A DNA stretch of 64,000 nt from Falsochrobactrum shanghaiense (GTDB lineage Bacteria > Pseudomonadota > Alphaproteobacteria > Rhizobiales > Rhizobiaceae), in NCBI RefSeq assembly GCF_003149535.1, contig NZ_QGDB01000003.1, forward strand, positions 62,001 to 126,000. Direction: 5' to 3'. The notes under the pieces are model-generated. The model did no database searches, had not been told where the DNA came from, and saw only the letters and a list, made by a program, of their open reading frames with translations. Every line of letters begins with the position of its first letter. Within the stretch, counting starts at the first letter, position 1. This document shows positions 9,591-17,481 of this stretch, in pieces. The translations under genes were made by a program, and so were the position numbers.

Positions 9591-9617
9591 AAGCCCGGTC
9601 TGATGACCGGGCTTTAT
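9591..9617. terminator. Bidirectional terminator between Tim44 gene and gloA
   Basis: Arms AAGCCCGGTC and GACCGGGCTT form a perfect 10-bp stem with loop TGAT. The element lies between two convergent genes and has short A/T tracts on both sides, so it can serve both. Confidence 0.85.
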
Positions 9618-9627
9618 GCTTCCTATT

Positions 9628-10068
9628 TCACCAGCTACCGATATTTTCCGCAGATGCCCATGGCTCTTGCGGGGGCAGGCTTTCGCCTTTCTGAATCAGT
9701 TCGATGGAAATGCCGTCAGGCGATTTGATGAAAGCCATATGGCCGTCACGCGGTGGCCGATTGATGGTGACGCCCTTATCCTGTAATTTCTTGCAGACGG
9801 CGTAAATGTCATCGACCATATAGGCGAGATGTCCGAAATTACGTCCGCCCGTATAGGTTTCAGGATCCCAGTTATAGGTCAGTTCCAGTTCCGGCGCGCG
9901 GTCTGTTTCAGCGCCTTCCTTGTCTGCGGGTGCGGCAAGGAAAATCAATGTGAAGCGGCCTTTTTCATTTTCCTTGCGACGGATTTCCTCAAGGCCAAGT
10001 TTGTTGACGTAAAAGTCGAGCGATTCATCGATGTCGCGAACTCTCACCATCGTATGCAGATAACGCAT
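9628..10068 (-). CDS. gloA: Lactoylglutathione lyase (glyoxalase I)
   Basis: 146 residues, standard length for single-domain glyoxalase I. Converts the methylglyoxal-glutathione hemithioacetal to S-lactoylglutathione in the cytoplasm. Metal ligands expected for the Ni-type enzyme are visible: H5 in MRYLHTMVRV, E62 in ELELTYNW, H80 in FGHLAY and E123 in GISIELIQKG. The start at MRYLHT has AGGAG upstream; the longer in-frame ATG would add 44 unrelated residues. It converges with the Tim44 gene across a shared terminator. Confidence 0.96.
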   Translation of the reverse strand: MRYLHTMVRVRDIDESLDFYVNKLGLEEIRRKENEKGRFTLIFLAAPADKEGAETDRAPELELTYNWDPETYTGGRNFGHLAYMVDDIYAVCKKLQDKGVTINRPPRDGHMAFIKSPDGISIELIQKGESLPPQEPWASAENIGSW

Positions 10069-10358
10069 GGTCTTCTCCTGATTCGTTGGGTGCGGAAGAT
10101 TGAAGTTAACGCATTTGCGCGCGTCCGGTTCAGTCATCCAGCAGAAAGAACGCTTGCCGAAGCGGCATGGTGCCATATCTTCCGCAGCAGCCGGAAGCAT
10201 ATTTCAGGCATTCGCAAATTAACGATGAAGGCATAAAGCCTGTGGTCATCGGTGGAACTTTGAAAGATTGGACTTGCCGCCCATGGTTAAGGAAGTGTTA
10301 TGCTTCCAGCAAGAATCACGTCAGAGTTACAACGGAACAGTAGAGGAGGGGTGAGCGC

Positions 10359-10940
10359 ATGGCGGAAAAATCTGTGTCGGACGACCAGTTTCGCAATCAG
10401 AACTCCTCGGAAGAGCTTGCCGATCTCATGGAAATATCGGGCCATATAAAATGGTTCGACGTCGCCAAGGGATATGGCTTTATTGTTCCAGACGACGCCG
10501 GATTGTCCGATATTCTGCTCCATGTCACTTCGCTGCGCCGGGATGGCTTCCAGACCGCACTGGAGGGGGCGCGCATCGTTTGCGAGGTGCGGCAGAGTGA
10601 GCGCGGCATGCAATGTTTCCGCGTAATTTCAATGGACACATCCACGGCGGTTCACCCCGCACAGATGCCGCCGCAGCGGACGCATGTGACGGTGACGCCG
10701 TCCAGTGGACTGGAGCGCGTCATTGTGAAGTGGTTTAATCGTACCAAGGGGTTCGGGTTTCTGACCCGTGGCGAGGGTACGGAAGATATTTTCATCCATA
10801 TGGAAACCTTGCGCCGCTTCGGCATGATGGAATTACGCCCCGGTCAAGTGGTTCTGATCCGCTTTGGCGAGGGCGACAAGGGATTGATGGCGGCTGAAAT
10901 TCACCCCGACATCGGCACGGCAATTCCAGTTTCCCATTGA
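10359..10940 (+). CDS. Double cold-shock-domain protein
   Basis: 193 residues with two cold-shock (OB-fold) nucleic-acid-binding domains. The first runs about 26-90 (GHIKWFDVAKGYGFIVPDD, then DILLHV) and the second about 122-185 (VIVKWFNRTKGFGFLTRGE, then DIFIHM). RNP1 (KGYGFI, KGFGFL) and RNP2 motifs are intact in both, so RNA or single-stranded DNA binding is expected. An AGGAGGGG ribosome site precedes the ATG. Tandem CSD proteins of this size are typical of alphaproteobacteria, often linked to stress or stationary phase; the targets are unknown. Single gene, no clear partner. Confidence 0.93.
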   Translation: MAEKSVSDDQFRNQNSSEELADLMEISGHIKWFDVAKGYGFIVPDDAGLSDILLHVTSLRRDGFQTALEGARIVCEVRQSERGMQCFRVISMDTSTAVHPAQMPPQRTHVTVTPSSGLERVIVKWFNRTKGFGFLTRGEGTEDIFIHMETLRRFGMMELRPGQVVLIRFGEGDKGLMAAEIHPDIGTAIPVSH

Positions 10941-11059
10941 TCCGCCTTTCGTACCGGTGGGGGCTGCAACGCGTGTCACAAGCCGGTGAGGCTGTCGGAC
11001 CGATCTTGCTGTCGGGACTGCGGATTGATATTCTCTCCCATGCAGCCAAAGCTTTGCGG

Positions 11060-11169
11060 TTAGAGCGCATCCCGAAAAGTGTGAAACGGTTTCGGGCAAG
11101 ATGCGCGGTAAAAACAAATAATTAGAGTGCATTTCGATCTGATCCAGTCAGATCGAAATGCACTCTAAT
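11060..11169. repeat. Intergenic palindromic repeat (Bru-RS-like)
   Basis: Two hairpins make a ~110-bp element. The first is imperfect: GCGCAT at 11065-11070 pairs with ATGCGC at 11101-11106, and CCGAAA with TTTCGG inside. The second is a perfect 22-bp inverted repeat (11121-11142 with 11148-11169, loop TCCAG). Related first-hairpin sequence occurs at three other gaps in this window, so it is a dispersed repeat. It resembles the Bru-RS repeats of Brucella; family membership needs a database search. Confidence 0.8.
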
Positions 11170-11182
11170 CGGGGTATTCATC

Positions 11183-11659
11183 ATGGGCCGCATTCTCTTA
11201 ACAGTTGCATTCATGTTCATGACTTTGGCGGCGCAGGCGCAGGAAACGAAGCCGATGCGACTGCCTGTCGATCCGCAATTGCTGGTTTTCAAGACGGATA
11301 AAGGGGACGTGGCCTTTGGCGTCGAGATCGCAAATACGGATGAAGCGCGCATGCGCGGCCTTATGTGGCGGACTGATTTTCCGCAAGATCGTGCAATGCT
11401 TTTCGTCTTTGGAAAGATGAGAGACATCATGATGTGGATGCAGAATACGCCATCGCCGCTCGACATGGTGTTTCTCGACGATAACGGGCATGTATCGGCC
11501 ATTCACGAAAATGCCGTGCCTTTTTCCGAAAATATTATTTCCTCGGAAGGTCCGGCGGCTTATGTCGTTGAACTTCTGGCCGGCACTGTTAAAAAGAACG
11601 CCATCAAGCGCGGGGACCGGGTGATCCACCGGATCATTTGCGGAGAATGCCGCAATTGA
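11183..11659 (+). CDS. DUF192 family exported protein
   Basis: 158 residues. Residues 1-19 form a signal peptide (ILLTVAFMFMTLAAQAQ). The mature part is a DUF192 domain with the typical ANTDEARMRGLMWRTDFPQDRAMLF, followed by MWMQNTPSPLDMVFLD and a C-terminal RGDRVIHR. DUF192 proteins are small periplasmic or surface proteins of unknown function. The start codon lies only 13 bases after a 22-bp perfect inverted repeat, so translation may be affected by that hairpin. The next gene, an alpha/beta hydrolase, begins 48 bp later and is probably co-transcribed. Confidence 0.88.
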   Translation: MGRILLTVAFMFMTLAAQAQETKPMRLPVDPQLLVFKTDKGDVAFGVEIANTDEARMRGLMWRTDFPQDRAMLFVFGKMRDIMMWMQNTPSPLDMVFLDDNGHVSAIHENAVPFSENIISSEGPAAYVVELLAGTVKKNAIKRGDRVIHRIICGECRN

Positions 11660-11707
11660 GCATCTGCCGCGCGGCATGACATTGGCTGAAAATCAAAGGA
11701 ATAACAG

Positions 11708-12478
11708 GTGAGTGCGCTCGACATCGACTATTTCGAACATGATGGCATGCGTCTGGCATACCGTCAGGACGGGGAAGGCGACCCTATTCTGCTCATTCAT
11801 GGTTTTGCATCCTCCAGTCTGGTCAACTGGGTTTCGCCGGGCTGGTTTCGCACGCTGAGGGAAGCGGGTTATCGCGTGATCGCCATCGATAATCGCGGCC
11901 ATGGTTTCTCCACCAAAAGCCACGATGAAAAGGATTATACGCCAAGCAGGATGGCGGGTGATGCGGCTGCATTGCTGGATCATCTGGGCATCGAAAAGGC
12001 CCATGTGATGGGCTATTCGATGGGCGCGCGGATCAGCGCCTTTCTGGCGATCGAGCATTCGCAGCGCGTGCACAGCGCGGTGTTTGGCGGACTTGGCATC
12101 GGGATGGTGACGGGTGCCGGTGACTGGGAGCCGATCGGCGAAGCGCTGTTGGCCGAAGACCCGGCGACGATCACCTTGCCGCGCGCGCAGATGTTCCGAA
12201 AATTCGCCGACCAGACAAAGAGCGATCGCATTGCCCTTGCGGCCTGCGTTATTACGTCCAAGGAACTGGTCCCGGCTGCAGCCATCGAACGTATCATGCA
12301 GCCCACGCTTGTTGCGGTCGGCACGACAGACGATATTGCCGGTAGCGCTCAGGAACTGGCCGATATGCTGCCCAATGGACAAGCCCTGGACATTCCGGGA
12401 CGGGATCACATGCTGGCGGTTGGCGACAAGGTGTATAAAAAAGGCGTTCTGGCGTTTCTCGAAGAAAATGCGCTTTGA
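11708..12478 (+). CDS. Alpha/beta hydrolase
   Basis: 256 residues from a GTG start with AAGGA upstream. The fold is shown by the oxyanion region ILLIHGFASS, the nucleophile elbow GYSMGAR (Ser104), IDNRGHGFS, and a C-terminal GRDHMLAVGDK supplying the catalytic His234. The acid is probably Asp in GTTDDIAG. The substrate cannot be read from sequence; esterase, lipase and haloperoxidase-like annotations are common for such proteins. No signal peptide, so probably cytoplasmic. It follows the DUF192 gene closely. Confidence 0.88.
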   Translation: MSALDIDYFEHDGMRLAYRQDGEGDPILLIHGFASSSLVNWVSPGWFRTLREAGYRVIAIDNRGHGFSTKSHDEKDYTPSRMAGDAAALLDHLGIEKAHVMGYSMGARISAFLAIEHSQRVHSAVFGGLGIGMVTGAGDWEPIGEALLAEDPATITLPRAQMFRKFADQTKSDRIALAACVITSKELVPAAAIERIMQPTLVAVGTTDDIAGSAQELADMLPNGQALDIPGRDHMLAVGDKVYKKGVLAFLEENAL

Positions 12479-12549
12479 CGTGGATACGCACCTTGCCTGA
12501 GTTGAGCGCAATGCCAATATGCGAGGGTGTCAAGATGCCCTGTTTTGCG

Positions 12550-12607
12550 ATATGGTGCAGGCCATATTCCTGTTCTATATGAAGGGCGCGATGAAATCGC
12601 CCTTCAT
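12550..12607 (+). promoter_or_regulatory. Two hairpins before cysE
   Basis: ATATGG (12550-12555) pairs with CCATAT (12562-12567), and ATGAAGGGCG (12579-12588) with CGCCCTTCAT (12598-12607). Neither is followed by a T-run, so these may belong to the cysE 5' untranslated region rather than terminate the hydrolase transcript. Confidence 0.4.
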
Positions 12608-12635
12608 GGCCTGTTTGAAAGCGGAGTAATATGTG

Positions 12636-13490
12636 ATGTCGGCTCCTTCAGTGGCAAAAGCGTCCTCCACTTTGGGGCAGCTTGATCCAATCTGGCATTC
12701 CATTCGTGCGGAAGCGGAAGAAGCTGCCAGAAATGATCCCATTCTGGCGTCATTTCTTTACGCGACCATTATCAACCAACCCACTCTGGAAGACGCGGTG
12801 ATGCATCGCATAGCGGAGCGTCTTGGGCATGCCGATGTCAGCGCGGATATTCTGCGGCAGACTTTCGAAGCGATGCTGGAGGCCAATCCGGAGTGGTCGC
12901 GGGTTTTGCGCGTGGATATTCAGGCCGTATATGACCGGGATCCGGCCTATAACCGTTTCATGGACCCGGTTCTTTATCTGAAGGGTTTTCATGCGATCCA
13001 GACCCACCGTCTGGCGCATTGGCTTTATCAGGAAGGCCGGACGGATTTCGCCTATTATCTGCAAAGCCGTTCGTCATCGATGTTCCAGACAGATATTCAT
13101 CCCGGCGCGAAATTCGGAAGCGGATTGTTTCTTGATCATGCCACCGGGCTGGTTGTCGGCGAGACGGCACTGATTGAAGACAATGTGTCTATCCTGCATG
13201 GGGTGACGTTAGGCGGCACGGGCAAGGCTGGCGGTGATCGTCATCCGAAAATCCGCTATGGCGTGCTGATTGGCGCGGGGGCGAAAATCCTCGGCAATAT
13301 CGAAGTTGGCCATTGCTCAAAAATTGCCGCGGGCTCGGTTGTGCTCAAACCCGTGCCGCACAACAGCACTGTGGCGGGTGTGCCGGCCAAGGTTGTCGGT
13401 GAGAGCGGCTGCGCGGAACCATCGCGCGTCATGGACCAGACACTGAACGAGCAGGCCTTTGGCGACCATATGTTCGGCGAGGGTATCTGA
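12636..13490 (+). CDS. cysE: Serine O-acetyltransferase
   Basis: 284 residues. Transfers acetyl from acetyl-CoA to serine, giving O-acetylserine for cysteine synthesis. The N-terminal alpha-helical domain (WHSIRAEAEEAARNDPIL) is followed by the left-handed beta-helix acyltransferase core. Catalytic Asp153 (QTDIHPGAKFG) and His168 (LDHATG) are intact, as are GGTGKAGGDRHPKI and GAGAKILGNIEVG. A GTG one codon upstream is an alternative start; GGAG fits either. The C-terminal tail after GVPAKVVG is the usual site for cysteine feedback or synthase docking. Confidence 0.96.
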   Translation: MSAPSVAKASSTLGQLDPIWHSIRAEAEEAARNDPILASFLYATIINQPTLEDAVMHRIAERLGHADVSADILRQTFEAMLEANPEWSRVLRVDIQAVYDRDPAYNRFMDPVLYLKGFHAIQTHRLAHWLYQEGRTDFAYYLQSRSSSMFQTDIHPGAKFGSGLFLDHATGLVVGETALIEDNVSILHGVTLGGTGKAGGDRHPKIRYGVLIGAGAKILGNIEVGHCSKIAAGSVVLKPVPHNSTVAGVPAKVVGESGCAEPSRVMDQTLNEQAFGDHMFGEGI

Positions 13491-13655
13491 TTTTTTCCAT
13501 CATTCTCGGGTCGTCCGCTGTCTTTTTTCAGCAGGCGACCTATATGTTCAGGCAGTCGAACTATTCGTGCCTGTGCCCTGCCAATATCAGGCCCTTTACA
13601 TCTTATAATGCCGGGTGCATTACACCGGCTCCAAATCATTATCAGGAGAATCCGG

Positions 13656-13862
13656 TTGAAACCCGACGAACTCAAGAAACTCGATGCCTATTTCAAACGG
13701 ACGTTTAACAATCCCGATCTGCAGGTGAAGGCGCGCCCTCGCAAGAACGATTCTGCCGAGCTTTATCTTGGCGATGAGTTTCTGGGCCTTGTCTACAAGG
13801 ATGAGGATGAGGGAGAGCTCTCCTATAATTTTTCCATGGCGATTCTCGACGTCGATCTGTAA
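13656..13862 (+). CDS. DUF3126 family protein
   Basis: 68 residues from a TTG start (reads KPDELKKLDAYFKRTF) preceded by AGGAGAA. An in-frame ATG 16 codons upstream lacks a ribosome site and gives an unlikely N-terminus. The sequence matches my memory of DUF3126, a small alphaproteobacterial family of unknown function, with AELYLGDEFLGLVYKDEDEGELSYNFSMAILDVDL. No signal or membrane segment. It sits between cysE and a gamma-carbonic-anhydrase-like gene and is followed by a terminator-like hairpin. Confidence 0.8.
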   Translation: MKPDELKKLDAYFKRTFNNPDLQVKARPRKNDSAELYLGDEFLGLVYKDEDEGELSYNFSMAILDVDL

Positions 13863-13885
13863 GCGTCGCCGCAGCCAGCTTGCCA

Positions 13886-13917
13886 AGCCCTCTTCGTTTA
13901 CGGAGAGGGTTTTTTAT
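13886..13917 (+). terminator. Terminator after DUF3126 gene
   Basis: CCCTCT and AGAGGG arms around a short loop, followed at once by a run of T. It sits about 25 bases after the stop codon and just ahead of the next gene's ribosome site. Confidence 0.75.
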
Positions 13918-13967
13918 TGGCTATTTGCCGGGATGCGGTCTAAATGGAATCCGAGGGAGGAGAGCCC

Positions 13968-14495
13968 ATGCCCGTCTATGTCTATAATGGTCATAAACCG
14001 CAGTTTTCTGAACAAGGCAGCAATTGGATCGCACCGGATGCGACATTGATCGGTAAGATCATTGCCGAGGAAAATGCCAGTTTCTGGTTTGGCACTGTGC
14101 TGCGTGGCGACAATGAGCCGATTACTGTCGGCGCGGACAGCAATATTCAGGAACTTTGTGTCCTGCATACGGATATTGGGTTTCCGCTTACCATCGGTCA
14201 GGGCTGCACCATCGGCCATCGCGCGATTCTGCATGGCTGCATCATTGGCGATAACACTTTGATCGGGATGGGCGCCATCGTGCTCAATGGTGCAAAGATT
14301 GGCAAAAACTGCCTCGTGGGTGCAGGCGCACTGGTGACTGAAGGCAAGGAGTTTCCGGATAATTCGCTGATCGTCGGATCGCCTGCAAAGGTAATCCGCG
14401 AGCTTGATGCAGCTGCCATCGAGCGGTTGAAGGCTTCGGCGCAGCATTATGTGCAGCGGGCGCATTCCTTCATGCGTGGTTTGGAGCCTGCTTGA
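13968..14495 (+). CDS. Gamma-carbonic anhydrase-like hexapeptide protein
   Basis: 175 residues with an N-terminal start MPVYVYNGHK, preceded by GGAGG. The body is a left-handed beta-helix of hexapeptide repeats (ATLIGKIIAEENASFW, NIQELCVLH, GQGCTIGHRAILHGCIIGDN). The three zinc-ligand histidines of the gamma-carbonic anhydrase/PaaY family are visible in LHTD, IGHR and ILHG. Many relatives are annotated as carbonic anhydrases or acyltransferases; activity cannot be settled here. The trailing helix (RLKASAQHYVQRAHSF) is also normal for the family. Confidence 0.9.
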   Translation: MPVYVYNGHKPQFSEQGSNWIAPDATLIGKIIAEENASFWFGTVLRGDNEPITVGADSNIQELCVLHTDIGFPLTIGQGCTIGHRAILHGCIIGDNTLIGMGAIVLNGAKIGKNCLVGAGALVTEGKEFPDNSLIVGSPAKVIRELDAAAIERLKASAQHYVQRAHSFMRGLEPA

Positions 14496-14522
14496 AAAAT
14501 CCCGGCGTCCTCGCGAAAATTT

Positions 14523-15143
14523 TTAATGCCGGATGCTGCCGACCAGAAGGTCGCGGTCGTTTCTGATTGATACCCAGCTGCCTGCATCAGTCGTCGATTG
14601 GCGCTTGAGGTAGGTATATTCAGTTTTGTTCCAGGCCAGAATGCGCGCTTCGAGGTTGTCGAGAATGAAGTCGCCGCGATCGGTGCGCAGCGTCAATACC
14701 GCATGGCCTTCATTATTGGGCTGGCGCACGACAGTGAGAAGCAGGGAATGGGCGGGTATGCCGAGCGCCATCAGTTCACGCTGCTTTAAAAGCATATAGT
14801 CATCGCAGTCGCCAGCGGTGACGGGATATTCCCAATATTCTTCCCGTCCCCAGACTTCCATATCGGTTTTCGGCGCGATTTTCCTGTTCACGCTGTCATT
14901 CACGGCTATGATTTGCTGCCAAAGCTCCATTGTAAGCGACAGCGGGGCGTTGACGAGGCTGTGGCTTTTGCATCGGGCGGAATAGCGTTCACAGAATTCG
15001 TAATGGCCGATGGGCTGCGAAGTGCGTCCGCTTGTCGGCATCCAGGGTGAAGCCGATGCAGGATTGGCTGCCTGTGCCGGGATTATTCCGAACAGGATCA
15101 TGAGTGCTGCAATAAGTGTTGAAAGGATTGCGTGCCTGCTCAT
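14523..15143 (-). CDS. Transglutaminase-like cysteine peptidase (BTLCP)
   Basis: 206 residues. A signal peptide (LSTLIAALMILFGIIPAQA) implies export to the periplasm. The family signature is clear: Cys113 in GDCDDYMLLKQREL, His147 in EGHAVLTLRTDRGDFILDNL and Asp162 in DNLEAR form the expected catalytic triad. These bacterial transglutaminase-like cysteine proteinases include LapG-type proteases that cleave large adhesins and control surface attachment. Without a visible LapD or adhesin neighbour the target here is unknown. It converges with the carbonic-anhydrase-like gene. Confidence 0.9.
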   Translation of the reverse strand: MSRHAILSTLIAALMILFGIIPAQAANPASASPWMPTSGRTSQPIGHYEFCERYSARCKSHSLVNAPLSLTMELWQQIIAVNDSVNRKIAPKTDMEVWGREEYWEYPVTAGDCDDYMLLKQRELMALGIPAHSLLLTVVRQPNNEGHAVLTLRTDRGDFILDNLEARILAWNKTEYTYLKRQSTTDAGSWVSIRNDRDLLVGSIRH

Positions 15144-15382
15144 TCTTTATCTCCCTGATGGAAGCAGAATGCGGGCAAGAGTTTGCGGGCGGGGAAATTT
15201 GCGCGCGAAAATACGAGTCAAATTTGCTTAAAAAGCCGCATGAATGAGCAATAACTCATTCATAATTACCCCGATAATCCTGATTTTGACGCTATTTATG
15301 GGGTTTTCGGGCTTTAAAGCCGCTATCTGAGGTTTGCCAATCCGTAACCTTAGTTTGCGTTTACTTTTGGGGTTGGGCGTTT

Positions 15383-16021
15383 TCAGACTTTTCCGCCATT
15401 GATGATGCGCAATCGGGGAGATCGACGCACAGCAGGAAGATTTGTCTCGCAAAGCACCATATTGGAGGCATTGGCTGCACGGACTGGCGGATTAGACACT
15501 TCCTGTTCCAGTATCATGTCAGGGGCGAGCGGCGTGATCGTGTTGAGATTTGCCAAGACAAGCGGGTCCGCGCCAACCCAACTGACATCATCAAGCGGTG
15601 AAATGGCGCCGAGGAGGCTGGCCTTGTGATTCTCATGCGGTCTGAGAGGAGCGAGCAGCATTTCAAATGCAAGGCTGCGCCCGGCGAGGCTGATACCGTC
15701 ATGACGGCTGAGTGCCGGTACAAGCAAGCTGTTCACATTACCCAAAAGCTCATCCAGGGCGGGGCGATTGCTGTGCGGCCATAAAGATGCAAAACGAACA
15801 GTTCTAAGCTCTCGCCCGAAAAGGGTGCATATCTGCGTTCCGGCGAGCCGGAAAACCAGTTCTGCGTTTTTATCCTCTTCAAGCAAAAAGAGATTGGACA
15901 GGTGCCGTCCCAGCTTGCGCGGCTTGATCGATTCGCGTGCAGGTGCGCGAAGACTGCCCTTTTTCTCAAAGGCCAGTCGCTGCCATTCGCTGAAAATCGC
16001 GCGTGTGCTGCGGTGCTTCAT
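15383..16021 (-). CDS. PAS domain-containing protein (PAS_5-like)
   Basis: About 212 residues from MKHRSTRAIFSEWQRL. The overall pattern of a short N-terminal helix, then FLLEEDKNAELVFRLAGTQICTLFGREL, then a tail of Ala/Pro-rich sequence, matches PAS_5/DUF1457 proteins found widely in Rhizobiales. No output domain is visible, so it would be a stand-alone sensor or adaptor. A longer frame to 16123 is open, but it would put the CtrA-like box at 16081-16095 inside the gene. The shorter start matches family N-termini, although its ribosome site is weak. Confidence 0.75.
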   Translation of the reverse strand: MKHRSTRAIFSEWQRLAFEKKGSLRAPARESIKPRKLGRHLSNLFLLEEDKNAELVFRLAGTQICTLFGRELRTVRFASLWPHSNRPALDELLGNVNSLLVPALSRHDGISLAGRSLAFEMLLAPLRPHENHKASLLGAISPLDDVSWVGADPLVLANLNTITPLAPDMILEQEVSNPPVRAANASNMVLCETNLPAVRRSPRLRIINGGKV

Positions 16022-16080
16022 CGTCTGCTGCTTGCCATTAATCTGGATTTCGGGGGGAGGCTGAGCCGCCAGTTGCTCTA

Positions 16081-16095
16081 TTAAGAGAATATTAA
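16081..16095. promoter_or_regulatory. CtrA-type box before PAS gene
   Basis: TTAA-GAGAATA-TTAA matches the full CtrA recognition site TTAA-N7-TTAA known in Caulobacter and Brucella. It sits 60-74 bases upstream of the chosen PAS-protein start, a usual position for a CtrA-controlled promoter. Binding is inferred. Confidence 0.5.
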
Positions 16096-16330
16096 TGCGC
16101 GCAATGCCAGCGCGACACGTCACTCATCCACCAAAGCCAGCCATTAAGGTTAACAGGAAGTAATGGTTGCAAAATCCGCCTTACAGCGGTTTGATGGCTT
16201 GTCAGAAGAAGCCCTTGTCTTGTTTGAGTTTTTTCTGATCTCCAGATTTATTCTCGCAGACAGATGATTTGCGACAAGGCCGCAGGGGATATTCCGGCGG
16301 CCTTTATTTTTAACAAATTGTCATTTACCT

Positions 16331-16498
16331 AAAGCATGTCGTCCGAAAGCGGGAACCGGTTTCGGGATAACGACATGCGTTAAAACAAAAACTGAAAGCG
16401 CATCTCGAAAAGTGTGAAACGGTTTTCGGAAAAGATGCGCGTAAAAACAAAAACTGAAAGCGTAAGGAGCGAATCTGAAAAATCGCGACACGCTTTAG
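16331..16498. repeat. Three-module palindromic mosaic repeat
   Basis: Three consecutive hairpins. GCATGTCG (16334) pairs with CGACATGC (16371), GCGCATC (16398) with GATGCGC (16434), and AAAGCGT (16457) with ACGCTTT (16490). The first two contain the CGAAA...TTTCG core, and both are followed by the linker AAAACAAAAACTGAAAGCG, a direct repeat. This mosaic layout resembles Rhizobiales ABC-type or Bru-RS repeats. Confidence 0.8.
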
Positions 16499-16600
16499 TG
16501 CGATTCAGGGGGGCGTTTCTGAACGCAGATGCCATCCAAATGACAAATGCGCGACCGGCTTGCGACGCATCCTTCAATTGCCAGATGAAAGCGATCAGCC

Positions 16601-17341
16601 ATGAACATGTCCCAGCCTGAAACGCGCCTTGATAATCGTCGCGGGAATGGACGCGAACCCATCTTCAATATCCCCGGCGTCATACTCGCCTTCATGGGCA
16701 TTTGCATCGCGGTATATGTCTATCAGAACTATCTGATCAGCGAGCAGGCAAACTATGCGTTCATGCTCAATTTTGCGCTGATACCGGCGCGGTTTTCGCT
16801 GGCTGGCGGGTTTTTTGATCCTGCGGCCCTCTTCACGCTGATCAGTTATTCATTCATGCATGGGGGAATCGCCCATATCGCCGTCAATATGATCTGGCTT
16901 GCTGCTTTCGGTTCGCCGCTTGCAGGACGTATCGGCACCGGGCGCATGCTTATATTCTGGGGCCTGACCGCGATCATCGCGGGGCTGACCCATTATGCGC
17001 TTTACCCCGAAAGCGTTACGCCGCTCGTAGGTGCATCGGGCGCCATATCCGGCATGATGGGGGCTGCGGCCCGTTATGGTTTCCGCCGTGTGGGCGATGG
17101 GCGTCGCTCGGAATTTGCCGGACCCGTCCTTCCTGTCGGGCTGACGCTGACACTGAAGCCGGTTCTGACTTTTGTCGGTATCTGGTTCCTCATCAATATC
17201 ATCAGCGGGCTTTACTCGACAGGGGGGGCCGATCTTTCGGGTATTGCGTGGGAAGCGCATATTGGCGGCTTCGTGGCGGGCTTCTTCGGCATTTCGCTGC
17301 TTGATCGACCGCGCAATTATGACGCGGTCCTAAGGCGTTAG
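16601..17341 (+). CDS. Rhomboid family intramembrane serine protease
   Basis: 246 residues with six or so membrane segments. The rhomboid active site is complete: GASGAISGMMG with Ser146, and His220 in EAHIGGFVAGFFG. The HxxxN-type region of the second core helix appears as HGGIAHIAVNMIW. Rhomboids cleave substrates within the membrane; the target is unknown. A short hydrophilic N-terminus (MNMSQPETRLDNRRGNGREP) precedes the first segment, and ATG two codons later is an alternative start. The gene follows a repeat element and precedes a CBS-domain gene. Confidence 0.93.
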   Translation: MNMSQPETRLDNRRGNGREPIFNIPGVILAFMGICIAVYVYQNYLISEQANYAFMLNFALIPARFSLAGGFFDPAALFTLISYSFMHGGIAHIAVNMIWLAAFGSPLAGRIGTGRMLIFWGLTAIIAGLTHYALYPESVTPLVGASGAISGMMGAAARYGFRRVGDGRRSEFAGPVLPVGLTLTLKPVLTFVGIWFLINIISGLYSTGGADLSGIAWEAHIGGFVAGFFGISLLDRPRNYDAVLRR

Positions 17342-17481
17342 AATCATTCGCCAACTTATTCAGCGCGCTTGCAAAAGCCACATTGCAGGTGCACCATCAC
17401 GGAACGCAGCAGGAGGAGTTGCGTTATCTTGTTGTGGTAATTCCATATATTGGGTTTCCAGACCTTGGGAGGGACTTTGGC

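Larger units (their letters stand above)
16022..16600. other. Divergent gap between PAS gene and rhomboid gene
   Basis: 579 bp. The first part should hold the promoter of the minus-strand PAS gene and contains a TTAA-N7-TTAA box. From 16331 to 16498 lies a three-module palindromic repeat. Nothing in the gap looks coding. Confidence 0.6.

Noticed and set aside
16141-16155. TTAAGGTTAA as a CtrA site
   Set aside because: The two TTAA halves are two bases apart, not seven.
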